A program made the translations under genes and the position numbers. Shown here one piece after another: positions 9,349-19,609 of a DNA stretch of 64,000 nt. Source of the DNA: Pseudomonas rubra (GTDB lineage Bacteria > Pseudomonadota > Gammaproteobacteria > Pseudomonadales > Pseudomonadaceae); the NCBI RefSeq assembly GCF_028656935.1, contig NZ_JAMDGZ010000012.1:114128-178127 (forward strand). Reading direction: 5' to 3'. Numbering within the stretch: the stretch's first letter is position 1; every line of letters starts with the position of its first letter. Below the pieces are notes generated by a model. That model was given only the letters and a program-made list of their open reading frames with translations. It made no database searches and was not told the DNA's origin.

Positions 9349-10197
9349 ATGGCATTAACCGTTAACACCAACACTACCTCCCTGGGCGTTCAGAAGAACC
9401 TGAACCGCGCTTCCGACGCTCTGAGCACTTCGATGAGCCGTCTGTCCTCCGGCCTGAAAATCAACAGCGCCAAAGACGACGCCGCCGGCCTGCAGATCGC
9501 TACCCGTATGACCTCGCAAATCCGCGGTCAGACCATGGCAATCAAAAACGCCAACGACGGTGTTTCGATCGCTCAGACCGCTGAAGGCGCGATGCAAGAG
9601 CAGACCAACATTCTGCAACGTATGCGTGAACTGGCTCTGCAATCGCGAAACGACTCGAACGATACCACCAACCGTACTTCGCTGGACAACGAGTTCAAGC
9701 AGATGGCGGCGGAACTGACCCGTATCGCTCAGTCCACCCAGCTGAACGGCAAGAACCTGCTGGACGGTTCGGCTAGCGTCATGACCTTCCAGGTTGGTTC
9801 CAACACTGGCGGCGAAAACCAGATCAAGATCGACCTGAGCGGCAAGTTCCTGGCCAGCGACCTGGGTATCACTACCGCCATCACCATCGCCGGTAGCGAC
9901 AGCGCCACCGCTGAAACCAACTTCTCGGCTGCCATGGTTGCAATCGACAAGGCTGTTGCCACCATCGGTGACTCCCGTGCTGCGCTGGGTGCTGTACAAA
10001 ACCGTATGACCAGCACCATCAACAACCTGCAAAACATCAACGAGAACGCCGAAGCTGCTCGTGGTCGCGTACAAGATACCGACTTCGCCGCTGAAACTGC
10101 TCAGATGACCAAGCAGCAAACCCTGCAACAAGCTTCGACTTCGGTTCTGGCCCAGGCTAACCAACTGCCTTCCGCCGTACTGAAACTGCTGGGCTAA
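9349..10197 (+). CDS. fliC: Flagellin
   Basis: A 282-residue filament subunit secreted by the flagellar export apparatus. The N-terminal D0/D1 region (about 1-140) contains SRLSSGLKINSAKDDAAGL, which is the flg22 epitope region. The C-terminal D1/D0 region (about 200-282) ends in VLKLLG. The central variable domain is very short. Serines at 141, 143, 151, 164, 170, 183, 185 and 193 in this centre are possible O-glycosylation sites. A strong GAGGAA ribosome site precedes the ATG. The gene is flanked by its own sigma28 promoter and terminator. Confidence 0.98.
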   Translation: MALTVNTNTTSLGVQKNLNRASDALSTSMSRLSSGLKINSAKDDAAGLQIATRMTSQIRGQTMAIKNANDGVSIAQTAEGAMQEQTNILQRMRELALQSRNDSNDTTNRTSLDNEFKQMAAELTRIAQSTQLNGKNLLDGSASVMTFQVGSNTGGENQIKIDLSGKFLASDLGITTAITIAGSDSATAETNFSAAMVAIDKAVATIGDSRAALGAVQNRMTSTINNLQNINENAEAARGRVQDTDFAAETAQMTKQQTLQQASTSVLAQANQLPSAVLKLLG

Positions 10198-10214
10198 TCG
10201 CTCGACAGTTGTTG

Positions 10215-10251
10215 GCGGGGGAGTGCACGTAGTGCGCTCCCCCGCTTTTTT
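10215..10251 (+). terminator. Rho-independent terminator of fliC
   Basis: GCGGGGGAG and CTCCCCCGC form the core stem of a long hairpin, with an inner CAC/GTG pairing, followed by six T. Confidence 0.93.
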
Positions 10252-10269
10252 CATTGAGAGGTGGTAGAC

Positions 10270-10626
10270 ATGGATATGAGCGTAAAGCTGAACCTGTCCT
10301 ATCCGACGGTGAAGCCGGTCGAACAGGCCGTCGAGCGTCCTGCGGTCAAGCCCGTAGAGGATGTCAAGCCGGCGAGGGATGCCACCGAAAGTGGTATGTC
10401 CGAAGCTGAGAAGGTGAAGAGCGCGGTCAAGGATATCGAGAAGTTTCTCGCCTCCTCGCGACGTAACCTTGAGTTTTCCACGGATGAAGAATCCGGCAGA
10501 ATTGTAGTTAAAGTCATCGCCAGCGAGACCGGTGAATTGATTCGCCAGCTTCCTTCGGAAGAGGCGTTGAAGATTGCCCACAGCCTGAGCGATGTGAATA
10601 GCCTGTTGTTCAATGCCAAGGCCTAA
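10270..10626 (+). CDS. flaG: FlaG family flagellar protein
   Basis: A 118-residue protein, called FleL in P. aeruginosa. ATG 10270 follows AGGTGG at good spacing; the GTG at 10261 lies within that ribosome site. The N-terminal half is charged and low in complexity. The conserved C-terminal half carries GRIVVKVIASETGELIRQLP, the FlaG signature. FlaG proteins affect filament length, but the mechanism is unclear. It lies between fliC and fliD, the usual Pseudomonas position. Confidence 0.92.
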   Translation: MDMSVKLNLSYPTVKPVEQAVERPAVKPVEDVKPARDATESGMSEAEKVKSAVKDIEKFLASSRRNLEFSTDEESGRIVVKVIASETGELIRQLPSEEALKIAHSLSDVNSLLFNAKA

Positions 10627-10628
10627 GC

Positions 10629-10644
10629 TGGCGATGAAACGGCA
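10629..10644 (+). promoter_or_regulatory. Weak sigma54-like site before fliD
   Basis: TGGCGATGAAACGGCA has GG-N10-GC spacing, but the -12 element is CGGC instead of TTGC. In P. aeruginosa fliD is FleQ/RpoN dependent, so a site is expected here. The sequence match alone is poor. Confidence 0.3.
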
Positions 10645-10696
10645 AGTTCGCTAGTCTGGCCAGGTCAGGGCGGCGCGTAACCAAGAGGGAGTAGCA

Positions 10697-12091
10697 ATGG
10701 CGAGTACTATTTTACCGAGTGTCGGTCTGGGTTCCGGTGTAGACATCAACAAGATCGTTGATGTGCTCGTCAAGGCCGAAACCGACCCCAAGGCGAACCA
10801 GATCAAGCGCCAGACCGCCAACAACACGGCCATGCTTTCCGGGGTTGCCTCGCTCAAGAGCGCGCTGGCTGAATACCAGGCGGCGATGAAGAAGCTCAAT
10901 GATCCCAAGGCGCCGGCGTTCAGTGCCTTCAGCGCCACATCGAGCAGCGAAACCACGATCAAGGCCACCTCGAACAATACTGCCGTTCCGGGTAGTTACC
11001 AGATCAAGATCACTGATCTTGCCACTTCGTCCAAGGTTGCCAGTCAGGCGTTCGCAACCGGTGCCGAAACCCCGATCCCTGAAGGCGACCTGACGATTAC
11101 CCAGGACGGCAAGGTGTATACCGTCAAGGTCGGCCCAGGCGCCACGTTGCAGACTGTGCGCGACTCGATCAACACCTCGCTGGCTGAAAAAGGCATCACT
11201 GCCAACATCGTCAACGGCAAGGATGGTTCGCGCCTGGTGTTCGGTTCGACCACGACCGGCAAGGGTACCGATATTTCGGTAGACGGCATTGCCGCGCTGA
11301 AGATCAACGGTACCGAAAAGATGAACGGTTCGGGCGCAGGTTACATCGATGGCCTGGCCAAGGATGCGCTGTTGACTGTCGATGGCCTTGAGGTCACCAG
11401 CAAGAGCAACACCGTCGACAAGGCGATTAGCGGTTTGAGCCTGGACCTGCTCAAGGCCTCCAGTGATACCATTACCGTCACTGTGGGTGAGAATAAGGAA
11501 GGGCTGAAGACCTCTGTCCAGTCCTTTGTCGATGCCTATAACACCCTGGTCAAGACTGCTGCCAAGCTCACTTCGGTGAGCAAGGACGAGAAGGGTAATC
11601 CAGTGCTGGGTCCGCTGACGGGTGATTCGACTACCCGCTCGATGCTTAGTGATCTGCGCACGCAACTGGCTACCCTGGGTTCGGGAAATCGCCTGACCAC
11701 TCTGGGGCAGTTGGGTATGAACACTGCTAAAGACGGTACGCTCGAGTTCAACTCGACCAAGTACGACAATGCCATGAAGGAGAAGAAGCTCGGCCCTGAG
11801 GTGCAGGAGTTGTTCACTGGCACCAATGGTGTGTTCGAGCGCATGAACAAGGCCATCAATCCGTACCTGGAAACCGGCGGAATACTTGATTCGCGCAAGA
11901 AGGGCCTGGACAAGCTGCAAAGTGACCTGGGTAACCAGCAACTGGCTCTGGATCGGCGTATCAAGTCACTGACCGAGTCGCTGACCAAGCGCTACGTGGC
12001 CATGGACACGCTGGTTGGCAAACTTGAGGCGCAGCGCAAGAACATTGCTTCGATGTTCGCCTCGATCGAGGCTCAGCAGAAAAACTCCTGA
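10697..12091 (+). CDS. fliD: Flagellar filament cap protein FliD
   Basis: A 464-residue hook-associated protein 2, exported to the filament tip where it caps and assists flagellin polymerisation. FliD_N occupies about 1-110 with the start block LPSVGLGSGVDINKIVDVLV. FliD_C (about 220-450) is followed by a C-terminal coiled coil. The GAGGGAG ribosome site supports the ATG. A terminator follows at once, so the chaperone genes fliS and fliT need another promoter or read-through. Confidence 0.97.
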   Translation: MASTILPSVGLGSGVDINKIVDVLVKAETDPKANQIKRQTANNTAMLSGVASLKSALAEYQAAMKKLNDPKAPAFSAFSATSSSETTIKATSNNTAVPGSYQIKITDLATSSKVASQAFATGAETPIPEGDLTITQDGKVYTVKVGPGATLQTVRDSINTSLAEKGITANIVNGKDGSRLVFGSTTTGKGTDISVDGIAALKINGTEKMNGSGAGYIDGLAKDALLTVDGLEVTSKSNTVDKAISGLSLDLLKASSDTITVTVGENKEGLKTSVQSFVDAYNTLVKTAAKLTSVSKDEKGNPVLGPLTGDSTTRSMLSDLRTQLATLGSGNRLTTLGQLGMNTAKDGTLEFNSTKYDNAMKEKKLGPEVQELFTGTNGVFERMNKAINPYLETGGILDSRKKGLDKLQSDLGNQQLALDRRIKSLTESLTKRYVAMDTLVGKLEAQRKNIASMFASIEAQQKNS

Positions 12092-12108
12092 TCGCCCGAT
12101 ACGCCAGA

Positions 12109-12145
12109 AGCCCGGCAGTACCCTCAGGGGTTCTCCGGGCTTTTT
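12109..12145 (+). terminator. Rho-independent terminator after fliD
   Basis: AGCCCGG and CCGGGCT enclose a loop with an inner ACCC/GGGT pairing, followed by five T. Confidence 0.8.
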
Positions 12146-12156
12146 GCTGTGTGCGC

Positions 12157-12183
12157 TAAAGTTTTTTGACGTGCGGGCGATAC
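12157..12183 (+). promoter_or_regulatory. Candidate sigma28 (FliA) promoter of fliS-fliT
   Basis: TAAA, 15 bp, GGCGATAC: 10 of 12 consensus positions with exact spacing. It lies just after the fliD terminator and about 40 bp before the fliS ATG. Confidence 0.6.
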
Positions 12184-12223
12184 AGGCGGTATATGAACCT
12201 TTTTTGCGGTGACGAGGTAGAAC

Positions 12224-12619
12224 ATGAATCCGATGTTGGCCCTTCGGCAGTACCAGAAAGTCAATGGCGTGGCCCAGACCTCCGAGGCCAGCCCGCACCG
12301 TCTGGTGCAAATGCTGATGCAGGGTGGCCTTGATCGAATTGCCCAGGCCAAAGGCGCCATGGCGCGCAACGATGTGCCCCAGCGTGGCATCCTGATTGGC
12401 AAGGTGATCGGTATTGTCGGTGGTTTGCGTGAAGGCCTGGACCTGGAAAACCATGCTGATTCGCTGACTGACCTGGATAATCTGTACGCCTACATGAGCA
12501 AGCGTCTGATTGAGGCGAATGTGCAGAATGATCCGGAGATCCTCAACGAGGTGGCTCGACTGCTGATTACCGTCAAGGAAGGCTGGGACGCTATCGGCGA
12601 TCAACTCACCGACGCCTAG
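12224..12619 (+). CDS. fliS: Flagellin export chaperone FliS
   Basis: A 131-residue helical chaperone that binds the C-terminus of flagellin in the cytoplasm, preventing premature polymerisation and escorting it to the export gate. The typical N-terminus ALRQYQKVNGVAQTSEASPH and the helical core with MLMQGGLDRIAQAKGAM are present. GACGAGG precedes the ATG. It is followed 9 bp later by the fliT-like gene. Confidence 0.96.
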   Translation: MNPMLALRQYQKVNGVAQTSEASPHRLVQMLMQGGLDRIAQAKGAMARNDVPQRGILIGKVIGIVGGLREGLDLENHADSLTDLDNLYAYMSKRLIEANVQNDPEILNEVARLLITVKEGWDAIGDQLTDA

Positions 12620-12628
12620 GAGATTGCA

Positions 12629-12925
12629 ATGAGTGTCGTGCTCGAACGTATCGAACAAACCCGCGAGGCATTGCTGGGTGCCCTGGCCAGTCGCGACTGG
12701 GAGGCGATCAGCGAGCTCGACGTCAGTTGTCGACTGTGTGTCGATGATGTGCTGGCCGAGGCATCTGTCGATGAGCTGACGCTGCGCAGCAAACTTGAAG
12801 AGTTGCTGGGTGTCTACAAGGAATTAATCGAAGTTGCAAGCGGGGAGCGTCAATCAATAGTCGATGAGATGTCGCAGATCCGACAAGCCAAAAACGCGGC
12901 AAAGGTATACCATTTGTTCAGCTGA
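12629..12925 (+). CDS. fliT: FliT-like flagellar chaperone (FleP position)
   Basis: A 98-residue, mostly helical acidic protein in the place of P. aeruginosa PA1096 (fleP). By position after fliD-fliS and by size it is a FliT-type chaperone for FliD, or a modulator of export. Sequence identity to enteric FliT is too low to judge by eye. The AGGAG ribosome site is only a few bases after the fliS stop, so the two are translated from one message. Confidence 0.7.
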   Translation: MSVVLERIEQTREALLGALASRDWEAISELDVSCRLCVDDVLAEASVDELTLRSKLEELLGVYKELIEVASGERQSIVDEMSQIRQAKNAAKVYHLFS

Positions 12926-12960
12926 AACTGGGCAAAACCAAAAAGCAGTGCGCCATAAAT

Positions 12961-12989
12961 TTGACTATGTACGGTTTTTTGACTTAACT
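12961..12989 (+). promoter_or_regulatory. Candidate fleQ promoter
   Basis: TTGACT, 17 bp, TTAACT in the AT-rich part of the fliT-fleQ gap. The -10 matches at only three of six positions. A second TTGACT overlaps further down, so the exact start is uncertain. Confidence 0.3.
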
Positions 12990-13096
12990 AGTGGCTGTTT
13001 TCTAATTTCAGACGTCCGAACACTGACCGTTCAGTCGGAATGATGTCGAGCTTGCCCTCGCGGGGGCGCCGAGATGACTAGGGAAGTTGTTATTGC

Positions 13097-14572
<1,476 letters not shown>

Positions 14573-14582
14573 CGCCTGCCTG

Positions 14583-14616
14583 GCCATGATGAGCGGAGCA
14601 GTGCGTTCATCATGGC
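14583..14616 (+). other. Inverted repeat after fleQ
   Basis: GCCATGATGA and TCATCATGGC form a perfect 10-bp inverted repeat around a 14-base loop, with no T run. It could be a weak terminator or an mRNA end structure. Confidence 0.45.
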
Positions 14617-14708
14617 TAATAACCCTATCTTTGAAAGGGCTGTAATGCCCGCCCCATCGGCCTTTGCCGGCCCCGAGCAGCACCAGCCGCCGACCTTTCA
14701 AAACTATC

Positions 14709-14724
14709 CGGCACGGCTATTGCT
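14709..14724 (+). promoter_or_regulatory. Sigma54 promoter of fleSR
   Basis: CGGCACG, 4 bp, TTGCT: invariant GG and GC are exactly 10 bp apart. It lies 53 bp before the fleS ATG. FleQ dependence is expected from P. aeruginosa. Confidence 0.85.
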
Positions 14725-14776
14725 ATGTCGCTGACACCATACCGTTTTATGACGGTCAGTCACGCGAGAGAGCACG

Positions 14777-15988
14777 ATGCCCCAGGCTGCCACCATCTCC
14801 TGTGTCCCTGAGCCGAAGGGGCCCAACGCCGCCGAGCAGGAAAGCCGTCTTGGTCTAGAGCAGGCGTTTGCCATGTTCGATCAGGTATCCAGCCAGCTCA
14901 GTGAGTCTTATAGCCTGCTCGAAGCTCGGGTCACCGAACTCAAGGGTGAGTTGGCAGTGGTCAGTGCCCAGCGTATGGCCGAGCTTGCCGAGAAGGAGCG
15001 CCTGGCCAATCGCTTGCAGAACCTGCTCGACTTGTTGCCTGGCGGGGTCATCGTCATTGATGGCCAGGGCCGAGTGCGTGAAGCCAATCCTGCTGCCAGC
15101 GACCTGCTTGGCGAGCCGTTGATGGGGCAGTTGTGGCGTGAGGTGATCGCTCGCAGCTTTGCCCCGCGCGAAGATGACGGTCACGAGGTGTCGCTGCGTG
15201 ATGGCCGGCGCCTGTCGATTGCCACCCGCTCGCTGGATGCCGAGCCTGGACAGTTGGTGCTGCTCAATGACCTGACCGAAACCCGTCACCTTCAGGATCA
15301 GCTGGCACGCCATGAGCGCTTGTCATCGCTGGGCCGCATGGTTGCTTCGCTGGCTCACCAGATCCGCACGCCGTTGTCGGCGGCGATGCTCTATGCCAGT
15401 CACCTGGCCGAGCAAAGCCTGCCGTTGGAAACCCAGCAGCGCTTCGCGGGTAGTCTCAAGGAGCGCCTGCATGAGCTCGAGCATCAAGTGCGCGACATGC
15501 TGGTGTTCGCCCGTGGCGAGTTGCCGTTGACCGATCGGTTAACCCCAAAAGCGCTGTTTCAGGCATTGCAGCAGGCGGCGCACACCCACGTGCAGGGGCA
15601 TTCGGTGCGCTGGCAATGCGACAGTCACCTGGGTGAATTGCTGTGCAATCGCGACACCCTGGTCGGGGCGATGCTCAACCTGATTGAAAACGCTGTGCAG
15701 GCCAGTGACGAGCCTGCGCGCCTGAAGGTTCATCTGTACCGGCGCGAGCAGGTCCTGCACCTGTGTGTCAGTGATGCTGGCGGCGGTATCGACAGCGCTT
15801 TGCTGGTGCGTCTGGGTGAGCCTTTCCTGACCACCAAGGCTACCGGTACCGGGCTGGGGCTGGCGGTGGTCAAGGCGGTGGTGCGGGCGCATCAGGGCTG
15901 TTTGGATTTACGTTCGCGACCTGGTCGCGGTACCTGTGCACGGATCAGCCTGCCGCTGATCGGCGCACAGTTGGTGGAGACAGTGTAA
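14777..15988 (+). CDS. fleS: Flagellar sensor histidine kinase FleS
   Basis: A 403-residue kinase without membrane segments, so cytoplasmic. After an N-terminal coiled region comes a PAS domain (about 75-175), then the HisKA helix with SLAHQIRTPL (His194). The HATPase domain (about 280-395) has an N box LIENAVQAS and GxG motifs GGGID and GTGLGLAVV. It phosphorylates FleR, whose gene overlaps its stop by one base (TAATG). In P. aeruginosa FleSR controls class III hook and basal body genes. Confidence 0.95.
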   Translation: MPQAATISCVPEPKGPNAAEQESRLGLEQAFAMFDQVSSQLSESYSLLEARVTELKGELAVVSAQRMAELAEKERLANRLQNLLDLLPGGVIVIDGQGRVREANPAASDLLGEPLMGQLWREVIARSFAPREDDGHEVSLRDGRRLSIATRSLDAEPGQLVLLNDLTETRHLQDQLARHERLSSLGRMVASLAHQIRTPLSAAMLYASHLAEQSLPLETQQRFAGSLKERLHELEHQVRDMLVFARGELPLTDRLTPKALFQALQQAAHTHVQGHSVRWQCDSHLGELLCNRDTLVGAMLNLIENAVQASDEPARLKVHLYRREQVLHLCVSDAGGGIDSALLVRLGEPFLTTKATGTGLGLAVVKAVVRAHQGCLDLRSRPGRGTCARISLPLIGAQLVETV

Positions 15989-17364
15989 TGAAAGCAATCA
16001 AGGTGCTGCTGGTCGAGGATGACCGCGCGCTGCGTCAGGCCCTGGCTGACACCCTAGAGTTGGGCGGCTTTGCCCATCAGGCTGTGGGTTCGGCCGAAGA
16101 AGCACTGGATAGGGTTGAGCGCGAGGCGTTCAGTCTGGTGGTCAGCGATGTGAACATGCCGGGTATGGATGGGCACCAGTTGCTCGCCCTGTTGCGCGAG
16201 CGTCAGCCACAGTTGCCGGTGTTATTGATGACCGCCCATGCCGCGGTCGAGCGTGCTGTCGAGGCGATGCGTCAAGGTGCAGCTGATTATCTGGTCAAGC
16301 CGTTCGAGCCCAGGGCCCTACTTGAGCTGGTAGCACGGCATGCCACGGGTGCGGTCAGTGCGGGTGAGGGTGAAGGCCCGGTAGCCAGTGAGCCTGCCAG
16401 TGCGCAACTGCTGGAATTGGCGGCGCGGGTCGCGCGCAGTGAGTCGACCGTGCTGATCTCTGGTGAGTCGGGCACCGGTAAGGAAGTATTGGCGCGTTAC
16501 ATCCACCAGCAATCACCGCGAGCTGAGCAGCCATTCGTGGCGATCAACTGTGCAGCGATCCCTGACAACATGCTCGAAGCGACTTTGTTCGGTCACGAGA
16601 AGGGTTCGTTCACGGGCGCCATTGCTGCCCAGGCGGGCAAGTTCGAGCAGGCTGACGGCGGCACGCTGTTGCTCGACGAGATTTCCGAAATGCCCCTGGG
16701 GCTCCAGGCCAAGCTGCTACGGGTGCTGCAGGAGCGCGAAGTGGAGCGGGTCGGTGGGCGCAAGCCGATTGCCCTGGATATCCGTGTCGTTGCCACCACC
16801 AACCGTGACCTGTCTGGCGAGGTGGCGGCCGGGCGCTTCCGGGAAGACCTGTTCTATCGTCTGTCGGTGTTTCCACTGTCCTGGAAGCCGCTGCGCGAAC
16901 GCAGCGCCGATATTCTGCCGCTGGCCGAGCGCTTGCTGGCCCGGCACGTCAATAAAATGAAGCATGCTCCGGTGCGTCTCTCGGCTCAGGCGCAGGCCTG
17001 CCTGCAAGGGTATGCCTGGCCGGGCAACGTGCGCGAGTTGGATAACGCCATCCAGCGTGCGTTGATCCTGCAGCAGGGCGGGGTGATCGAAGCGGCGGAT
17101 TTTTGTCTAGCCGGTGCCTTGCCGGTGTTCGCCGCAGCGCCTGTCGCGGCGGCAGCGCCGATCGAGGCCGAGTCCGCAAGCGGCTTGGGCGATGACATGC
17201 GTCGCCATGAATTCCAGATGATCATCGACACCCTGCGCGCCGAGCGCGGCCGCCGCAAGGAGGCCGCTGAGCGCCTGGGCATCAGTCCGCGCACCCTGCG
17301 CTACAAGCTGGCGCAGATGCGTGATGCGGGCATGGACGTCGAGGCCAGCCTGTACGCCAGCTGA
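15988..17364 (+). CDS. fleR: Flagellar sigma54 response regulator FleR
   Basis: A 458-residue NtrC-type activator. The receiver domain (1-120) has the phosphoacceptor Asp54 in [10 protein letters not shown]. The AAA+ domain carries Walker A GESGTGKE (159-166) and the sigma54 loop as GSFTGA (206-211) instead of GAFTGA. A Fis-type helix-turn-helix (about 410-450) reads [20 protein letters not shown]. Activated by FleS, it turns on later flagellar genes with RpoN. The start is translationally coupled to fleS. Confidence 0.95.
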   Translation: MKAIKVLLVEDDRALRQALADTLELGGFAHQAVGSAEEALDRVEREAFSLVVSDVNMPGMDGHQLLALLRERQPQLPVLLMTAHAAVERAVEAMRQGAADYLVKPFEPRALLELVARHATGAVSAGEGEGPVASEPASAQLLELAARVARSESTVLISGESGTGKEVLARYIHQQSPRAEQPFVAINCAAIPDNMLEATLFGHEKGSFTGAIAAQAGKFEQADGGTLLLDEISEMPLGLQAKLLRVLQEREVERVGGRKPIALDIRVVATTNRDLSGEVAAGRFREDLFYRLSVFPLSWKPLRERSADILPLAERLLARHVNKMKHAPVRLSAQAQACLQGYAWPGNVRELDNAIQRALILQQGGVIEAADFCLAGALPVFAAAPVAAAAPIEAESASGLGDDMRRHEFQMIIDTLRAERGRRKEAAERLGISPRTLRYKLAQMRDAGMDVEASLYAS

Positions 17365-17407
17365 CAAGCTGATCAATTAGAGTTTTTGTTCGGGCTGCGG
17401 GCAGAGC

Positions 17408-17423
17408 TGGCACTCTTGTTGCT
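17408..17423 (+). promoter_or_regulatory. Sigma54 promoter of the fliE operon
   Basis: TGGCACTCTTGTTGCT is a near-perfect -24/-12 element with GG-N10-GC, 62 bp before the fliE ATG. It also rules out longer in-frame fliE starts, which would lie upstream of the transcript. Confidence 0.93.
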
Positions 17424-17484
17424 ATGTCCTGCCTATCCGCTGCGTGAGTGTCAAAAAAATGCGGGCCGTCGGAGAGAGAAGTCC

Positions 17485-17811
17485 ATGAGCCAAGGTGTTG
17501 AATTTAATCGATTGATGTTGGACATGCGGGCCATGCAAATGGACGCCATGTCGATGCCCAAGGCTGCTGCCGCGCCTGAGCTCGGCTCCAGCAGTTTTGC
17601 CGACATGCTTGGCCAGGCCGTGAACAAGGTCAATGACACCCAGCAGGCTTCCTCGCAGTTGGCGAATGCCTTCGAGATCGGCAAGAGCGGGGTCGACCTG
17701 ACCGACGTGATGATCGCATCGCAGAAAGCCACTGTATCGTTCCAGGCCTTGAGCCAGGTGCGTAACAAGCTGGTGCAGGCTTATCAAGACATCATGCAGA
17801 TGCCGGTATAA
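17485..17811 (+). CDS. fliE: Flagellar hook-basal body protein FliE
   Basis: A 108-residue rod-MS ring junction protein. ATG 17485 follows GGAGAGAGA and is the first start after the sigma54 promoter. The conserved C-terminal half includes [18 protein letters not shown] and ends ...QDIMQMPV. FliE is exported early and joins FliF to the proximal rod. First gene of fliEFGHIJ. Confidence 0.96.
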   Translation: MSQGVEFNRLMLDMRAMQMDAMSMPKAAAAPELGSSSFADMLGQAVNKVNDTQQASSQLANAFEIGKSGVDLTDVMIASQKATVSFQALSQVRNKLVQAYQDIMQMPV

Positions 17812-17827
17812 AGGGCGAGATTGAGTC

Positions 17828-19609
17828 ATGGCCGAAGCAGTCGTCGATAACGTGCCCGCTAAAAGCAGCGCAGCAGCGCCCAAGCCGCCGTTGTTCGGCA
17901 TGTCGTTCCTGGAAAACATTTCGCAGATGCCCATGCTGCGTCAGGTCGGCCTGCTGGTCGGGCTGGCGGCGAGCGTGGCGATCGGCTTTGCCGTGGTGCT
18001 GTGGTCGCAACAACCTGACTACCGTCCGCTGTACGGCAGCCTGGCAGGCATGGACACCAAGCAGGTCATGGATACCCTGGCCGCTGCCGACATCCCTTAC
18101 AACGTCGAGCCCAATTCCGGCGCCTTGTTGGTCAAGGCGGACGATCTTTCTCGTGCCCGCCTGAAACTGGCCGCTGCAGGCGTTGCGCCGAGCGATGGTA
18201 ATGTCGGTTTCGAGATCCTCGACAAGGAGCAGGGCCTGGGTACCAGCCAGTTCATGGAGGCCACGCGTTACCGTCGTGGCCTGGAAGGTGAGCTGGCGCG
18301 GACCATCTCCAGCCTCAATAACGTCAAAGGTGCTCGCGTGCACCTGGCGATTCCGAAGAGCTCGGTATTTGTGCGTGACGAGCGCAAGCCAAGTGCTTCG
18401 GTGCTGGTCGAGCTGTACTCGGGCCGCTCCCTGGAAGCCGGTCAGGTGACAGCCATTGTCAACCTGGTGGCGACCAGCGTACCGGAGCTGAACAAGTCCC
18501 AGGTCACCGTGGTCGACCAGAAGGGTAACCTGCTGTCCGATCAGGCCGAAAACTCCGCGCTGACCATGGCCGGCAAGCAGTTCGACTACAGTCGCCGCAT
18601 GGAAGGCCTGCTCACCCAGCGGGTGCACAACATCCTGCAACCGGTTCTGGGCAACGACCGTTACAAGGCGGAAGTGTCGGCCGACGTCGATTTCAGCGCC
18701 GTCGAATCGACCTCCGAGCAGTTCAACCCTGACCAGCCAGCGCTGCGCAGTGAACAGTCGGTCAATGAACAACGCTCCAGCAGCATGGGTCCGCAAGGCG
18801 TGCCGGGTGCCTTGAGCAACCAGCCACCTGGCCCGGCCTCCGCGCCGCAGACCACGGGTGGCACGCAAACCGCCGCCAGTGCCATTCAGCCAGGCCAGCC
18901 ACTGCTCGATGCCAACGGCCAGCAGATCATGGACCCGGCCACCGGCCAGCCAATGCTTGCGCCGTACCCGGCCGACAAGCGTCAGCAATCGACCAAGAAC
19001 TTTGAGCTGGATCGCTCGATCAGCCATACCCGTCAGCAGCAAGGTCGCCTGACCCGCCTGTCGGTTGCTGTGGTGGTCGATGACCAGCTCAAGCTCGACC
19101 CGGCCACCGGTGAGGCTGCGCGCACGCCGTGGGCTGCCGAGGATCTGGCGCGCTTCACTCGCCTGGTGCAGGACGCGGTGGGCTTTGACGCCAGCCGCGG
19201 CGACAGCGTCAGTGTGATCAACGTGCCATTCGCCGCTGACCGTGGCGAAGTGATCAGCGAAATTCCGTTCTACTCGCAGCCGTGGTTCTGGGACATCATC
19301 AAGCAGGTCATGGGCGTGCTGTTCATCCTGGTCCTGGTGTTCGGCGTGCTGCGTCCGGTCCTTAACAACATCACCGGCAATGGCAAGCAAGGCGCTGGTG
19401 CCGATGGCGACATGGAGCTAGGTGGCATGCTCGGCCTGGATAGCGAACTGTCCAACGACCGCGTCAGCCTGGGTGGTCCGCAAAGCATTCTGCTGCCTAG
19501 CCCGAGTGAGGGTTATGACGCACAGCTCAATGCAATCAAGAGCCTGGTGGCCGAAGACCCGGGTCGTGTGGCCCAGGTCGTGAAAGAGTGGATCAACGCC
19601 GATGAGTGA
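17828..19609 (+). CDS. fliF: Flagellar MS-ring protein FliF
   Basis: A 593-residue inner membrane ring protein. Transmembrane segments lie near 37-56 (QVGLLVGLAASVAIGFAVVL) and near 490-508 (IIKQVMGVLFILVLVFGVL). Between them is the large periplasmic region with the YscJ/FliF ring-building motifs. A variable Pro/Gln-rich segment (about 310-390) interrupts the second periplasmic part. The cytoplasmic C-terminus (about 550-593) binds FliG. fliG starts before the fliF stop (8-bp overlap). Confidence 0.97.
   Translation: MAEAVVDNVPAKSSAAAPKPPLFGMSFLENISQMPMLRQVGLLVGLAASVAIGFAVVLWSQQPDYRPLYGSLAGMDTKQVMDTLAAADIPYNVEPNSGALLVKADDLSRARLKLAAAGVAPSDGNVGFEILDKEQGLGTSQFMEATRYRRGLEGELARTISSLNNVKGARVHLAIPKSSVFVRDERKPSASVLVELYSGRSLEAGQVTAIVNLVATSVPELNKSQVTVVDQKGNLLSDQAENSALTMAGKQFDYSRRMEGLLTQRVHNILQPVLGNDRYKAEVSADVDFSAVESTSEQFNPDQPALRSEQSVNEQRSSSMGPQGVPGALSNQPPGPASAPQTTGGTQTAASAIQPGQPLLDANGQQIMDPATGQPMLAPYPADKRQQSTKNFELDRSISHTRQQQGRLTRLSVAVVVDDQLKLDPATGEAARTPWAAEDLARFTRLVQDAVGFDASRGDSVSVINVPFAADRGEVISEIPFYSQPWFWDIIKQVMGVLFILVLVFGVLRPVLNNITGNGKQGAGADGDMELGGMLGLDSELSNDRVSLGGPQSILLPSPSEGYDAQLNAIKSLVAEDPGRVAQVVKEWINADE

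Noticed and set aside
17386..17484. Longer N-terminus for fliE starting at a TTG
   Set aside because: It would start upstream of the sigma54 promoter at 17408-17423 and adds residues foreign to FliE.
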